Shown here one piece after another: positions 29,453 to 38,135 of a stretch of 64,000 nucleotides of DNA. The DNA is taken from assembly GCF_039542225.1 (NCBI RefSeq), contig NZ_BAABHS010000040.1, positions 6,484-70,483 of the forward strand. The letters run 5' to 3'. Position numbers and translations under genes: made by a program. The stretch comes from Yinghuangia aomiensis (GTDB lineage: Bacteria; Actinomycetota; Actinomycetes; Streptomycetales; Streptomycetaceae). Below the pieces are notes generated by a model. It ran no database searches. It saw only the letters and a list, made by a program, of their open reading frames with translations, and was not told the DNA's origin. Each line of letters starts with the position of its first letter. Position 1 is the first letter of the stretch.

Positions 29453-29486
29453 GGGTGCCCAGAAGCCAGCACGCATGGGGAGAGCC

Positions 29487-31118
29487 GTGGACCGGCCGGT
29501 CGGAAGCAAGTATCTGCTGGAGGAGACGCTCGGCCGCGGGGCCAGCGGAACCGTCTGGCGTGCCCGCGTCCGCGACACCGGGGACGTCGTCGCGGTCAAG
29601 GTGCTGCGCGAGGAGCTGGCCGGCGACCCCGACGTCGTCACCCGCTTCCTCCGCGAACGCTCGCTGCTGCTCAAACTCGACCACCCCAACCTCGTGCGGG
29701 TGCGCGACCTGGTCGTCGAGGGCGAGCTGCTCGCCCTGGTCATGGACCTCATCGACGGCCCCGACCTGCGCACCTACCTGCGCGACAACGGCCCCCTCCC
29801 GCCCGCGGCCGCCGCGCTCACGATGGCCCAGGTCTCCGACGCCCTGCGGGTCGTGCACGCGGACGGCGTGATCCACCGCGACCTCAAGCCCGCGAACATC
29901 ATGCTCAACCGCAACGGCGACTCGCTCTACCCGATGCTGACCGACTTCGGCATCGCGCGACTCGCCGAATCGCCCGCGCTCACCCGCACGCATGAACTCG
30001 TCGGCACCCCCAGCTACGTCGCCCCCGAGTCCGCGGAAGGCCGCCCGCTCACCCCGTCGGTCGACATCTACGCGGCCGGCGTCGTGCTGTACGAGCTGGT
30101 CGCCGGGCATCCGCCGTTCACCGACTCCAACCCGATCGCGCTGCTGCACCGGCACCTCGCCGAGACGCCGGTGCGCCCGGCGGGCATGCCGGACGCGTAC
30201 TGGGCGGTCACCGAACGCTGCCTCGCCAAGCAGCCCGAACTGCGCCCCGACGCGGACGGCCTCGGCCGCGCGCTGCGGCTCGCCGCCGACATCGTCTCGG
30301 GCAACCGCCCCGACGACGGCTCGCTCGGCCGGCTCCTCGCCGCGTCCGCGGCCGGCCTGGCCGGGGCGGCCTTCGGCGCCTCCGGCGGCCCCGGGGCGCC
30401 CGGCCCGCGCCTGCCCGGCGCCGACGACCCCACCCGGGTCGTGCCCCGCGGCGGCCCGCCGCAGCCGCCCGGCCGCCCGGACGCGACGCGCGTGATGGAC
30501 GAAGTGCCGCCCGCGCCCTACCGCCCCGCACCCGCGGCCGCCGCGCCGCCCGGTTATCCGCCGCAGCCGATGTTCCGCGGCGACGAACCGGCGGGCTACG
30601 CAAGCCAGAACGCGCCCGGCGGCTACGGCCGGCCGCAGGCCCCGTACCGCACCCCCGAACCCCCGCCGCGCATGGCGCCCCCGCAACCCCCGCCGCAGCG
30701 CGAGGCGCCGCGTCCGCCGGACGTCGAACCGCCGCGCCGGGTCCGCGAACCGCGCCTGCCGCGCGAACCCCGTGAGCCTCGCGAGCGCCGCCGCGGCGGC
30801 TTCCGGCCGAGCCGCATCCCGGGCGTCGGCTGCACGCTCGGCTGCCTCATGCGCTTGGTCATCATGGGCGCGATCCTGTTCGCCATCTTCTGGTTCAGCC
30901 CGCTGCACGGCTGGTTCAACGACGCCGTGGACGTGTTCCACGAGATCAAGGGCTGGTACGAGAAGGCCAAGGACTTCTTCGACGGGGGAGGCGGCGGCGA
31001 CGGCGGTGGCGGCGGGGATGGTTCGACCGCCAAGCTGCCGAGCAACGTTCCGAAGATCGACCCGAACAAGATCAAGGACGGCCTGCAGAACCTGCCGGGC
31101 CTGCCCGGCGCCGGCTGA
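29487..31118 (+). CDS. Transmembrane Ser/Thr protein kinase (PkaA-type)
   Basis: A 543-residue Hanks-type kinase. The catalytic domain (about 8-275) has the Gly loop GRGASGTVW, Lys38 in VVAVKVL, catalytic loop HRDLKPANIML, DFGIARL and GTPSYVAPES. A Pro-rich juxtamembrane region (about 300-450, ending in a basic block), one membrane segment (about 455-475, LVIMGAILFAIFWF) and a short outside tail rich in Gly and ending NLPGLPGAG follow. There are no PASTA repeats. Position before a second kinase and prfB matches Streptomyces pkaA-pkaB as I recall. GTG 29487 is preferred, with GGGGAG upstream; ATG 29475 would add four residues. Confidence 0.9.
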   Translation: MDRPVGSKYLLEETLGRGASGTVWRARVRDTGDVVAVKVLREELAGDPDVVTRFLRERSLLLKLDHPNLVRVRDLVVEGELLALVMDLIDGPDLRTYLRDNGPLPPAAAALTMAQVSDALRVVHADGVIHRDLKPANIMLNRNGDSLYPMLTDFGIARLAESPALTRTHELVGTPSYVAPESAEGRPLTPSVDIYAAGVVLYELVAGHPPFTDSNPIALLHRHLAETPVRPAGMPDAYWAVTERCLAKQPELRPDADGLGRALRLAADIVSGNRPDDGSLGRLLAASAAGLAGAAFGASGGPGAPGPRLPGADDPTRVVPRGGPPQPPGRPDATRVMDEVPPAPYRPAPAAAAPPGYPPQPMFRGDEPAGYASQNAPGGYGRPQAPYRTPEPPPRMAPPQPPPQREAPRPPDVEPPRRVREPRLPREPREPRERRRGGFRPSRIPGVGCTLGCLMRLVIMGAILFAIFWFSPLHGWFNDAVDVFHEIKGWYEKAKDFFDGGGGGDGGGGGDGSTAKLPSNVPKIDPNKIKDGLQNLPGLPGAG

Positions 31119-31243
31119 CCCGCCGCGCGCCCCTGACGCTCCCTCAGGGCGCGACACCGGGCTCCCGGTCCGCGACACCGCACGGCACCGCGGGTCGCGG
31201 CAGGTAGCCTTCGGAAGGCACGGACGCCGAGGACGGAGCAGGA

Positions 31244-33328
31244 GTGGCACGCAGGATTGGGAGCCGGTACGTCGCCCTGAAGGTGCTCGGGCGTGGCGCG
31301 AGCGGCACCGTCTGGGCGGGCGAGGGACCCGAAGGGCCCGTCGCCATCAAACTGCTGCGCGAGGACCTGGCGTCCGACGAAGTGCTCGTCGCCCGGTTCG
31401 TGCAAGAACGCACCGCGCTGGTCAGCCTCGACCACCCGGCGATCGTCGGCATCCACGACCTCGTCGTGGACGGCTCCGACCTCGCGCTCGTCATGGACTT
31501 GGTGGACGGCCCGGACCTGCGCACCCGCTTGGAGAAGGAACGCGTCCTCGCCCCGGCGCCGGCCGCGGCCATCTGCGCCGACGTCGCCGAGGGACTGTCC
31601 GCGGCGCACGCGGAAGGCGTCATCCACCGCGACGTCAAACCCGAGAACGTCCTCCTCGACACCCGGGGCGGCCAAGTCCGGGCGAAACTCACCGACTTCG
31701 GCATCGCCCGGCTCGTCGACGCACCGCGCCGCACCCGCGCGACCCGCATCATCGGCACGCCGGACTACCTGGCCCCCGAGATCATCGAGGGCCTCCAGCC
31801 GACCGCCGCCGTCGACGTTTACGCGCTGGGCACCGTCCTCTACGAACTCCTCACCGGCTGGACGCCGTTCGGCGGCGGCCACCCCGGCGCCGTACTGCGC
31901 CGGCACGTCACCGAACCGGTGCCCGGCATCCCGGGGTTGCCCGCACCGGTCGCCGAAGTCCTCGCCGCGTGCCTGTCGAAGGCCCCCGCGGCCCGGCTCA
32001 CCGCGCGCGAGGTCGGCGAACGGCTGCGCGCCGCACTGCCCGCGCTGGCCGGCCTGCCGCGCTTCGACGTGCCCGCACCGGACGGCGGCCACCCGGACGG
32101 CCGCGCGCACCGCGGCGAAACCCCGCCGCCGCTCCCCGCCGGCGTCGTCCCGCTGGTGTCGGGCACCGAGCCGGACTCGTCGCGCGACACCCACACCAAC
32201 CTGGCCCGGCCGACGTTCCCGGCCCCGCCCATCACCCCCTCACGGCACCGCACCACGCACCGCAAGCGCCGCGGCCGCACCGTCGCCACCGCGGCGATCG
32301 TGCTGGTGCTGGCCGCGGGCGGCGCGATCGGCTGGTGGTACAGCGGCCGCGGCGACGACCCGGGGCCCCGGCAGCCGGTCAACAGCACCGTGTCGCCGAG
32401 CACCGGCGCCGGCGTCAACGGCACGCCGGGCAACGCCGCGAAGTCCGCCGACGCCACCCCGGACACCGCGGCGCAGGCCGCGCGCGTGCCGTCCTGGCCG
32501 CGCTGGGCGGGTCTGCCGGTGCCGCCGGTGCAGCTGACCGGCGGCCCCGCGGCCGCGCAGGCCACGGCGGACCGCACGTACGTCGTGCAGCGCGACGGCG
32601 CCGGGCAGCCGTGGGCCACCAGCGGCGACGGCGCGCAGTACGCCGACTGGCAGCGACTCCCCGCGTTCAAGGCCGGCGAAGACTTGGCGCTGGTGTCGCC
32701 CGGGCAAGGCCGTGTCGACGCCCTGGCCGTGGGCGCCGCCGACCGGCTGCTGTACCGCTGCTCGCTGACCGACGGCAAGTGGGGCGACTGGGTCCGGTTG
32801 GACGCCAAGACCCGGATCACCGGGGCCCCGGCCGCCACGATGTCCGGCGACCGCATGGAGGTCGTCGTCCGGTCCGGGGACGCACTCGCCTCGGGGACCC
32901 TCGCGAACGGCCAGTGGACCGGCTTCTCCACGGTGCCGAGCGCGCCGCGGATCGAGCAGGCGCCCGCGCTGACCGCGTCCGCGCCCGGCACCGTCGACGC
33001 CTTCGTCGTGCGGGCGGGCGACCACGCGGTGCTGCGCGTCCCGTTCACCGGCGGTGCCTGGCGCGAACCCCAGCGGATCGGCATCGCGGGCGCGGGCCGC
33101 CCGGCGGCCGCCTGGACCGCGGAAGGCGGCCTGGTGGTCGTCCTCCCCGACGCGGCCGGCCGGCTCTCCGGCGCGGTGCCGGGCGCCGCCGACACCGACC
33201 CGTGGCGGCCGGTCGACCTGGCCAAGAGCACCCAGGACGGCGCCGCCGCGGTCGCCGCGGGCGCGGGCCGGGTGGACGTCTACGTGCGCACCCAGAGCGG
33301 CCAGATCCAGGTCGCGCCGTCCGCCTGA
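31244..33328 (+). CDS. Transmembrane Ser/Thr protein kinase with beta-propeller-like sensor (PkaB-type)
   Basis: A 694-residue kinase. The catalytic domain (about 8-265) has GRGASGTVWAG, Lys36 in VAIKLL, HRDVKPENVLLD, DFGIARL and GTPDYLAPEI. A membrane segment (about 345-365, TVATAAIVLVLAAGGAIGWW) leads to an outside domain of about 300 residues built from repeats ending in W..W-type pairs (SWPRWAGL, YADWQRLP, KWGDWVRLD, QWTGFSTV, AWREPQRI), like lectin-type propellers such as PLL. That fold often binds sugars, so wall or glycan sensing is plausible. GTG 31244 starts MARRIGSRY and follows GGAG. It lies 125 bases after the first kinase. Confidence 0.9.
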   Translation: MARRIGSRYVALKVLGRGASGTVWAGEGPEGPVAIKLLREDLASDEVLVARFVQERTALVSLDHPAIVGIHDLVVDGSDLALVMDLVDGPDLRTRLEKERVLAPAPAAAICADVAEGLSAAHAEGVIHRDVKPENVLLDTRGGQVRAKLTDFGIARLVDAPRRTRATRIIGTPDYLAPEIIEGLQPTAAVDVYALGTVLYELLTGWTPFGGGHPGAVLRRHVTEPVPGIPGLPAPVAEVLAACLSKAPAARLTAREVGERLRAALPALAGLPRFDVPAPDGGHPDGRAHRGETPPPLPAGVVPLVSGTEPDSSRDTHTNLARPTFPAPPITPSRHRTTHRKRRGRTVATAAIVLVLAAGGAIGWWYSGRGDDPGPRQPVNSTVSPSTGAGVNGTPGNAAKSADATPDTAAQAARVPSWPRWAGLPVPPVQLTGGPAAAQATADRTYVVQRDGAGQPWATSGDGAQYADWQRLPAFKAGEDLALVSPGQGRVDALAVGAADRLLYRCSLTDGKWGDWVRLDAKTRITGAPAATMSGDRMEVVVRSGDALASGTLANGQWTGFSTVPSAPRIEQAPALTASAPGTVDAFVVRAGDHAVLRVPFTGGAWREPQRIGIAGAGRPAAAWTAEGGLVVVLPDAAGRLSGAVPGAADTDPWRPVDLAKSTQDGAAAVAAGAGRVDVYVRTQSGQIQVAPSA

Positions 33329-33350
33329 CGGCGACCAGTACCATTGGGGC

Positions 33351-34463
33351 GTGGCTGCCATTGATCCTTCCGAAGAGCTGAAGTCCGTCGAATCCACCAT
33401 GGAGTCGATCGAGGCGGTCCTCGACCTGGACAAGATGCGGGCCGACATCGCGGAGCTGAACGAGACCGCGGCCGCGCCCGACCTGTGGGACAACCCCGAG
33501 AACGCGCAGAAGGTGACCAGCCGTCTGTCGTTCCTCCAGGGCGAGCTGCGGAAGGTCGAAGACCTGCGCCGCCGCATCGACGACGTCGCGGTCCTGTTCG
33601 AGCTGGCCGAAGCCGAAGACGACGCGGACACCCGCGCCGAGGCCGAGACCGAGCTGGGCGCCGTCCGCAAGGCCGTCGACGAGCTGGAAGTCCGCACCCT
33701 GCTGTCCGGCGAATACGACGCCCGCGAGGCGCTCGTCACCATCCGCGCCGAGGCCGGCGGCGTCGACGCCGCCGACTTCGCCGAGATGCTGCTGCGCATG
33801 TACACCCGCTGGGCCGAGCGCCACGGGTACTCCACCGAGGTCTACGACACCTCCTACGCGGAGGAAGCCGGCATCAAGTCGGCGACCTTCGCGATCAAGT
33901 CGCCCTACGCCTACGGCACCCTGTCCGTCGAGCAGGGCACGCACCGCCTGGTGCGCATCTCGCCGTTCGACAACCAGGGCCGCCGCCAGACGTCCTTCGC
34001 GGGCGTCGAGGTGCTGCCGGTCGTCGAGCAGACCGACCACGTCGACATCGACGAGTCGGACCTGCGCGTCGACGTGTACCGCTCGTCCGGCCCGGGCGGC
34101 CAGGGCGTCAACACGACCGACTCGGCGGTGCGTCTGACGCACATCCCGACCGGCATCGTGGTGTCCTGCCAGAACGAGCGCTCGCAGATCCAGAACAAGG
34201 CGAGCGCGATGGCCGTCCTCCAGGCCAAGCTCCTGGAGAAGCAGCGCCAGGAGGACCGCGCCAAGATGGACGCGCTCAAGGGCGACGGCTCGTCGTGGGG
34301 CAACCAGATGCGGTCGTACGTCCTGCACCCGTACCAGATGGTCAAGGACCTGCGCACCGAGTTCGAGGTCGGCAACCCGCAGTCGGTCCTCGACGGCGAG
34401 ATCGACGGCTTCATCGAGGCCGGCATCCGCTGGCGCAAGCAGCAGCAGACCGCCGCGGCCTGA
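33351..34463 (+). CDS. prfB: Peptide chain release factor 2
   Basis: A 370-residue class I release factor for UGA and UAA codons. The codon-recognition tripeptide is SPF in VRISPFDNQGRRQTSF and the peptidyl-tRNA hydrolysis motif is GGQ in SSGPGGQGVNTTDSAVR. The reading frame is continuous: the programmed +1 frameshift of E. coli prfB is absent, as in other actinobacteria. GTG 33351 gives MAAIDPSEELK. TACCAT lies six bases before the start codon and GGGG is the only ribosome-binding-like feature, so the transcript may be leaderless. Confidence 0.97.
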   Translation: MAAIDPSEELKSVESTMESIEAVLDLDKMRADIAELNETAAAPDLWDNPENAQKVTSRLSFLQGELRKVEDLRRRIDDVAVLFELAEAEDDADTRAEAETELGAVRKAVDELEVRTLLSGEYDAREALVTIRAEAGGVDAADFAEMLLRMYTRWAERHGYSTEVYDTSYAEEAGIKSATFAIKSPYAYGTLSVEQGTHRLVRISPFDNQGRRQTSFAGVEVLPVVEQTDHVDIDESDLRVDVYRSSGPGGQGVNTTDSAVRLTHIPTGIVVSCQNERSQIQNKASAMAVLQAKLLEKQRQEDRAKMDALKGDGSSWGNQMRSYVLHPYQMVKDLRTEFEVGNPQSVLDGEIDGFIEAGIRWRKQQQTAAA

Positions 34464-34735
34464 GCGGCCGCTTCCGGCACCGGACGCCCCGCACGGGCAG
34501 CCGGTGCCGCGGCGCGTCCGGGCCGCGCCCGGCGCGCCCGAGCGTCCGGATCCGCGCCGATTCCGCCTGAGTCCGCGCGGAACCGGCGTACGGGCACGGC
34601 GAATTCGCCGCCTAAACCGGGCATCGGCGGGCAACCCTCGTAGATCGTCCTTGACGCTGCGCGTGCGTCTTCACAAGGCTGTGCGGCGCGGGGGAGCCGG
34701 AGTGCGAGGGCACCCAGACCGACCAAGGACGGCGG

Positions 34736-35581
34736 ATGACGGGAAATACACGCGCCCGTGTAGTGCGCATAGTGGCGGCCGGCGTATTCGTCGCCGGGAC
34801 CTCGCTCGCGGTGGCCGGGATCGCCGCCGCCGAAGGTCCCGACGCGTGTGCGGACGGCTCGCAGGACCAGGGCTGCACGGCGACGGATACGCCGAAGGGC
34901 CAGTCCACCGACCACCCGAAGAAGCTCATCGACCTGCCCAGCGTCCTGCCGACGCTGCCGGGACTGCCGGGACTGCCGGGACTGCCCGGTCTGCCGGGTG
35001 CGGGCGGCTCGACCGCCACCGCGCCGGCGACGACGGCGCCCGGTACCTCGGCGAGTTCGCCGGCCGGCAGCACGACCGCCGCGCCGACGACGAGCCCGGC
35101 GGCCACGTCGGGCACCGCCCCGGCGACCGGAAGCCCCGCGGCGACCACGCCGACCGGCGGCACAGGCAGCGCGGAGCCCACCGCGCGGGGCTGCGACGTA
35201 CGCCGCTCCGGTGGGGTACTCGATGTCGACTGCCCGTCCACCGGGACCGGGAAGTCCGCCTCGGACGGCCAGTCCGGCGGCGGCAAGGGCCCGCAGCGGA
35301 ACTACGGCGGTGCCACGCCCGTCCCACCGCCCACCGCGGAGCCGACGCAGGCCGAGGCGCAGAGCACCGTGGCGCCGGGCAGCACGCCCGGCGCGGGCAC
35401 CGGCACCGCGTCCCCGCACGCCAGTGCGGCCGCGACCGGCGGTCAGGAACTCGCCAGCACCGGACGCGGGGCCAACACGGCCTTCCTGCTCATCGGCGGA
35501 GTCGGCATGACCGCGGGCGGCTTCGGCTTCACGCTGCTGCCCAAGCGCCTGGAGCGCCGCCGCCCGGCGGCGGCCGCCTGA
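34736..35581 (+). CDS. Sortase-anchored surface protein (LASTG motif)
   Basis: A 281-residue secreted protein: signal peptide (about 1-33, ending AGIAAAEG), a Cys-containing head (DACADGSQDQGCTAT), a GLP tandem run near 75-90, a long Thr/Ala/Pro/Ser-rich stalk with a second Cys pair (RGCDVRRSGGVLDVDC), and a C-terminal sorting signal: LASTG at 239-243, a hydrophobic segment, then KRLERRR. LAxTG is the substrate motif of actinobacterial class E sortases; no sortase gene is in the window. ATG 34736 follows AAGGA. Role unknown; the stalk suggests display on the cell surface. Confidence 0.85.
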   Translation: MTGNTRARVVRIVAAGVFVAGTSLAVAGIAAAEGPDACADGSQDQGCTATDTPKGQSTDHPKKLIDLPSVLPTLPGLPGLPGLPGLPGAGGSTATAPATTAPGTSASSPAGSTTAAPTTSPAATSGTAPATGSPAATTPTGGTGSAEPTARGCDVRRSGGVLDVDCPSTGTGKSASDGQSGGGKGPQRNYGGATPVPPPTAEPTQAEAQSTVAPGSTPGAGTGTASPHASAAATGGQELASTGRGANTAFLLIGGVGMTAGGFGFTLLPKRLERRRPAAAA

Positions 35582-35610
35582 GCGCGGATCGCGAGGCGCC
35601 CGAACGCACA

Positions 35611-35649
35611 CGAACCGGCGTACGCCCGAGCAGGGCGTACGCCGGTTCG
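35611..35649. terminator. Bidirectional terminator
   Basis: CGAACCGGCGTACGCCC and its exact complement form a 17-bp stem around GAGCA, between the rightward surface-protein gene and the leftward small membrane-protein gene. Confidence 0.75.
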
Positions 35650-35704
35650 GCGTTTCACGGTTCGATGGGGCGGCAGCGGGTACTGCGCTGCCGCGGCGCG
35701 GGTG

Positions 35705-35893
35705 CTAGCCCGCCAGCCGCTGCGCGACGACGGCCGCGATGACGATCAGCGTGACCAAGGCGGCCAGCACGACCGGGGGCACCGAGATGCCGCCTTCGCG
35801 GTGTATGCGCTCGCGTGACGCACGGCACACCGGACATCGGCCCTCGTTCACCGGCCCGGCGCAATTGGCGCACACCAAGTGCTCACACGTCAT
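35705..35893 (-). CDS. Small zinc-ribbon membrane protein
   Basis: A 62-residue protein with four cysteines in a CxxC...CxxC arrangement (MTCEHLVCANCAGPVNEGRC, then PVCRASRE) followed by one membrane segment (about 40-59, VVLAALVTLIVIAAVVAQRL). The cysteines should hold a zinc ion in a cytoplasmic ribbon tethered to the membrane. GAGGAGGACGTC directly before ATG 35893 is a very strong ribosome binding site, which supports a real gene despite its size. It is divergent from ftsE. Function unknown. Confidence 0.75.
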   Translation of the reverse strand: MTCEHLVCANCAGPVNEGRCPVCRASRERIHREGGISVPPVVLAALVTLIVIAAVVAQRLAG

Positions 35894-36123
35894 GACGTCC
35901 TCCTCGGCCCGGCAGGCCCGACCCGCCTGGTCGTCTCTCTACAACGCATACGAGGCCCCCGGAAGTTCCCGTCGCCCTCCACTGTGCCGCTTAGACTCCT
36001 GCCGTGGCCACGCCTGTGGCCTAGCGCACCTGGCCTTCGCGCCCGGCCGTGGGGGCGATAGCGTCCCAGTGCGCGCCGGCGGCCCTCCCCGGAGGACTGC
36101 CCCCGTACGACGCCCTTGCCCCC

Positions 36124-36129
36124 TAGGAT
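36124..36129 (+). promoter_or_regulatory. Candidate -10 box of ftsE
   Basis: TAGGAT matches the preferred actinobacterial -10 sequence and lies 19 bases before the ftsE GTG. No -35 hexamer is evident at the usual distance. The 255-base gap to the leftward gene holds nothing else I can assign. Confidence 0.4.
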
Positions 36130-36148
36130 GGCGCGCTGTGATGCAACC

Positions 36149-36838
36149 GTGATCCGATTCGACAACGTCACCAAGACCTACGCGAAGCAACCCCGGCCCG
36201 CGCTGCAGGACGTCTCGCTCGAGGTGGAGAAGGGCGAGTTCGTCTTCCTCGTCGGGTCGTCCGGCTCCGGGAAGTCGACTTTCCTGCGGCTGGTCCTCAA
36301 GGAGGAGCGGCCGTCGACGGGCAACATCTTCGTGGCCGGCAAGGACCTCGGCCGGTTGTCCAACTGGAAGGTCCCCGCGCTGCGCCGCCAGATGGGCACG
36401 GTGTTCCAGGACTTCCGCCTGCTGCCGCAGAAGACCGTCCGCGAGAACGTCGCGTTCGCGCTGGAGGTCATCGGGAAGCCGCAGGGCACCATCCGCAAGG
36501 TGGTGCCCGAGGTGCTCGACCTGGTCGGCCTGGCCGGCAAGGAAGACCGCATGCCGGGGGAGCTGTCCGGTGGTGAACAGCAGCGCGTGGCGATCGCACG
36601 CGCGTTCGTCAACCGGCCGATGATCCTCATCGCGGACGAGCCCACCGGCAACCTGGACCCGCAGAACAGCGTCGGCATCATGAAGCTGCTGGACCGGATC
36701 AACCGGACCGGCACGACCATCATCATGGCGACCCACGACCAGGCCATCGTCGACCAGATGCGCAAGCGCGTCATCGAACTGGAGCAGGGCCACCTGGTCC
36801 GCGACCAGTCGCGCGGCGTCTACGGCTACCAGCACTGA
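36149..36838 (+). CDS. ftsE: Cell division ATP-binding protein FtsE
   Basis: A 229-residue ABC ATPase, the exact length usual for actinobacterial FtsE. Walker A is GSSGSGKSTFLRL, the Q-loop VFQDFRLLP, the signature LSGGEQQRVAIARAF, Walker B LIADEPTGNLDP and the switch histidine in MATHDQ. With FtsX it forms a membrane complex that activates peptidoglycan hydrolases at division sites rather than transporting a solute. GTG 36149 starts MIRFDNVTKTY. A very strong hairpin follows within four bases of the stop, before ftsX. Confidence 0.96.
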   Translation: MIRFDNVTKTYAKQPRPALQDVSLEVEKGEFVFLVGSSGSGKSTFLRLVLKEERPSTGNIFVAGKDLGRLSNWKVPALRRQMGTVFQDFRLLPQKTVRENVAFALEVIGKPQGTIRKVVPEVLDLVGLAGKEDRMPGELSGGEQQRVAIARAFVNRPMILIADEPTGNLDPQNSVGIMKLLDRINRTGTTIIMATHDQAIVDQMRKRVIELEQGHLVRDQSRGVYGYQH

Positions 36839-36841
36839 CAA

Positions 36842-36877
36842 GTGCGGAGGCCGGGTCGCGCGGCCCGGCCTCCGCAC
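36842..36877 (+). terminator. Strong hairpin between ftsE and ftsX
   Basis: GTGCGGAGGCCGGG and CCCGGCCTCCGCAC form a perfect 14-bp stem around an eight-base loop, starting four bases after the ftsE stop. It may attenuate transcription or stabilise the ftsE mRNA end. The ftsE-ftsX gap is 148 bases, so ftsX may have its own promoter. Confidence 0.6.
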
Positions 36878-36986
36878 GGCCCGACGGGGGCGTCTCCGGC
36901 GCGTTTGCGCGGATCGGCCTCGTCCGGCACCGACGACCACCGACCCGGCGTCCCCGATGACGACGCCGCCGAACATTTAGGACATC

Positions 36987-37901
36987 ATGCGCGCCACGTT
37001 CGTGCTGAAAGAGATCGGAATCGGTCTCCGCCGGAACTTGACCATGACGATCGCGGTCGTCGTCAGTGTCGCGCTGTCTTTGACGCTGTTCGGGGCAGGC
37101 CTGCTGGTGAGCACCCAGGCCAACTCGATGAAGGACTACTGGTACGACAAGGTCGAGGTCTCGATCTTCCTGTGCAACAAGACCGACCCGAAGAAGGACG
37201 GTTGCCTCGGCGGCGAGGTCTCCAACGCGGACCGGGACGCCATTGCGGCGGACCTGAAGAAGATGCCCGAAGTGGAGAAGATCTACTTCGAGAGCAAGCA
37301 GGAGGCCTTCACGCACTTCCGCGAGCAGAACAAGGACTCGCCGCTGGGCGACAGCCTCACCCCGGACCAGCTCCCCGAGTCCTACCGCGTGAAGCTCAAG
37401 GACCCGACCAAGTTCGAGGTCATCTCCAGCGCGTTCCGCGGCCGGGCCGGGGTGCAGTCGGTGCAGGACCAGAAAAGCCTGCTCAAGCCTTTCTTCGACC
37501 TGCTCACCAGTGCGCGGTACGCGGCTTACGGGATCATGACGTTCATGCTTGTGGTGGCGATCCTGCTGATCGTCAACACCGCGCGTGTCTCGGCGTTCAG
37601 CCGGCGCCGGGAGACCGGCATCATGCGGCTGGTCGGCGCGTCCAACTTCTACATCCAGGGGCCGTTCATCCTGGAGTCCGCGGTGGCCGGCATGGTGGGC
37701 GCGGTCGTCGCGTCGGGGCTGCTGAGCCTGGGCTACTACTTCGGCGTCAAGAAGGGGCTGGCGGACTCGATCCAGATGCTCAGCCAGCAGCTCATCGGCT
37801 TCAACGAGGTGCTTGCGGTGCTGCCGTGGCTGTTCATCATGGGCATCGGGATGTCGGCGATCGCGTCGTTCTTCACGTTGCGGAAATACCTCAAGGTCTG
37901 A
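36987..37901 (+). CDS. ftsX: Cell division membrane protein FtsX
   Basis: A 304-residue membrane partner of FtsE. There are four membrane segments (about 22-45, 175-200, 228-255, 270-298); the first is followed by a large extracellular loop (about 46-172) that in other species contacts wall hydrolases. The stretch SAFSRRRETGIMRLVGASNFYI before the third segment is the FtsE-coupling region. ATG 36987 follows AGGACATC. Its gene precedes an M23 peptidase with a coiled coil, the kind of partner FtsX activates. Confidence 0.95.
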   Translation: MRATFVLKEIGIGLRRNLTMTIAVVVSVALSLTLFGAGLLVSTQANSMKDYWYDKVEVSIFLCNKTDPKKDGCLGGEVSNADRDAIAADLKKMPEVEKIYFESKQEAFTHFREQNKDSPLGDSLTPDQLPESYRVKLKDPTKFEVISSAFRGRAGVQSVQDQKSLLKPFFDLLTSARYAAYGIMTFMLVVAILLIVNTARVSAFSRRRETGIMRLVGASNFYIQGPFILESAVAGMVGAVVASGLLSLGYYFGVKKGLADSIQMLSQQLIGFNEVLAVLPWLFIMGIGMSAIASFFTLRKYLKV

Positions 37902-37981
37902 CCCGGGTCCTGCGGCATCGGGCCGCCGGGCTTCGGGCACTGCGGCAGTTTCGGCATTCTCGGGATTTTCGGCATGGGGGC

Positions 37982-38012
37982 AGCCGCGCGGCGTTGTGTG
38001 CGCCGCGCGGCT
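37982..38012 (+). terminator. Terminator after ftsX
   Basis: AGCCGCGCGGCG and its complement form a 12-bp stem with loop TTGTGTG, 80 bases past ftsX. The following A/T-rich stretch (about 38060-38090), unusual here, is the likely promoter region of the peptidase gene. Confidence 0.65.
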
Positions 38013-38135
38013 TCCACGTTTTCCGGGCCGATCGGTGGTGCGCCTCACGGCCATTCGAGTGGCAAATCAAATGAAAAGCTGCTTAATGCATCGGATTGCG
38101 GCAATCCGGCCCGCGACTCCTGGTACCTGTGGGAC

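Noticed and set aside
33351..34463. Programmed frameshift in prfB
   Set aside because: The frame is continuous from GTG to the stop; no internal TGA or slippery site is present.
37902..38135. c-di-AMP (ydaO) riboswitch before the M23 peptidase
   Set aside because: Such RNAs precede wall-hydrolase genes in Streptomyces, but the conserved aptamer core is not visible in this 234-base gap.
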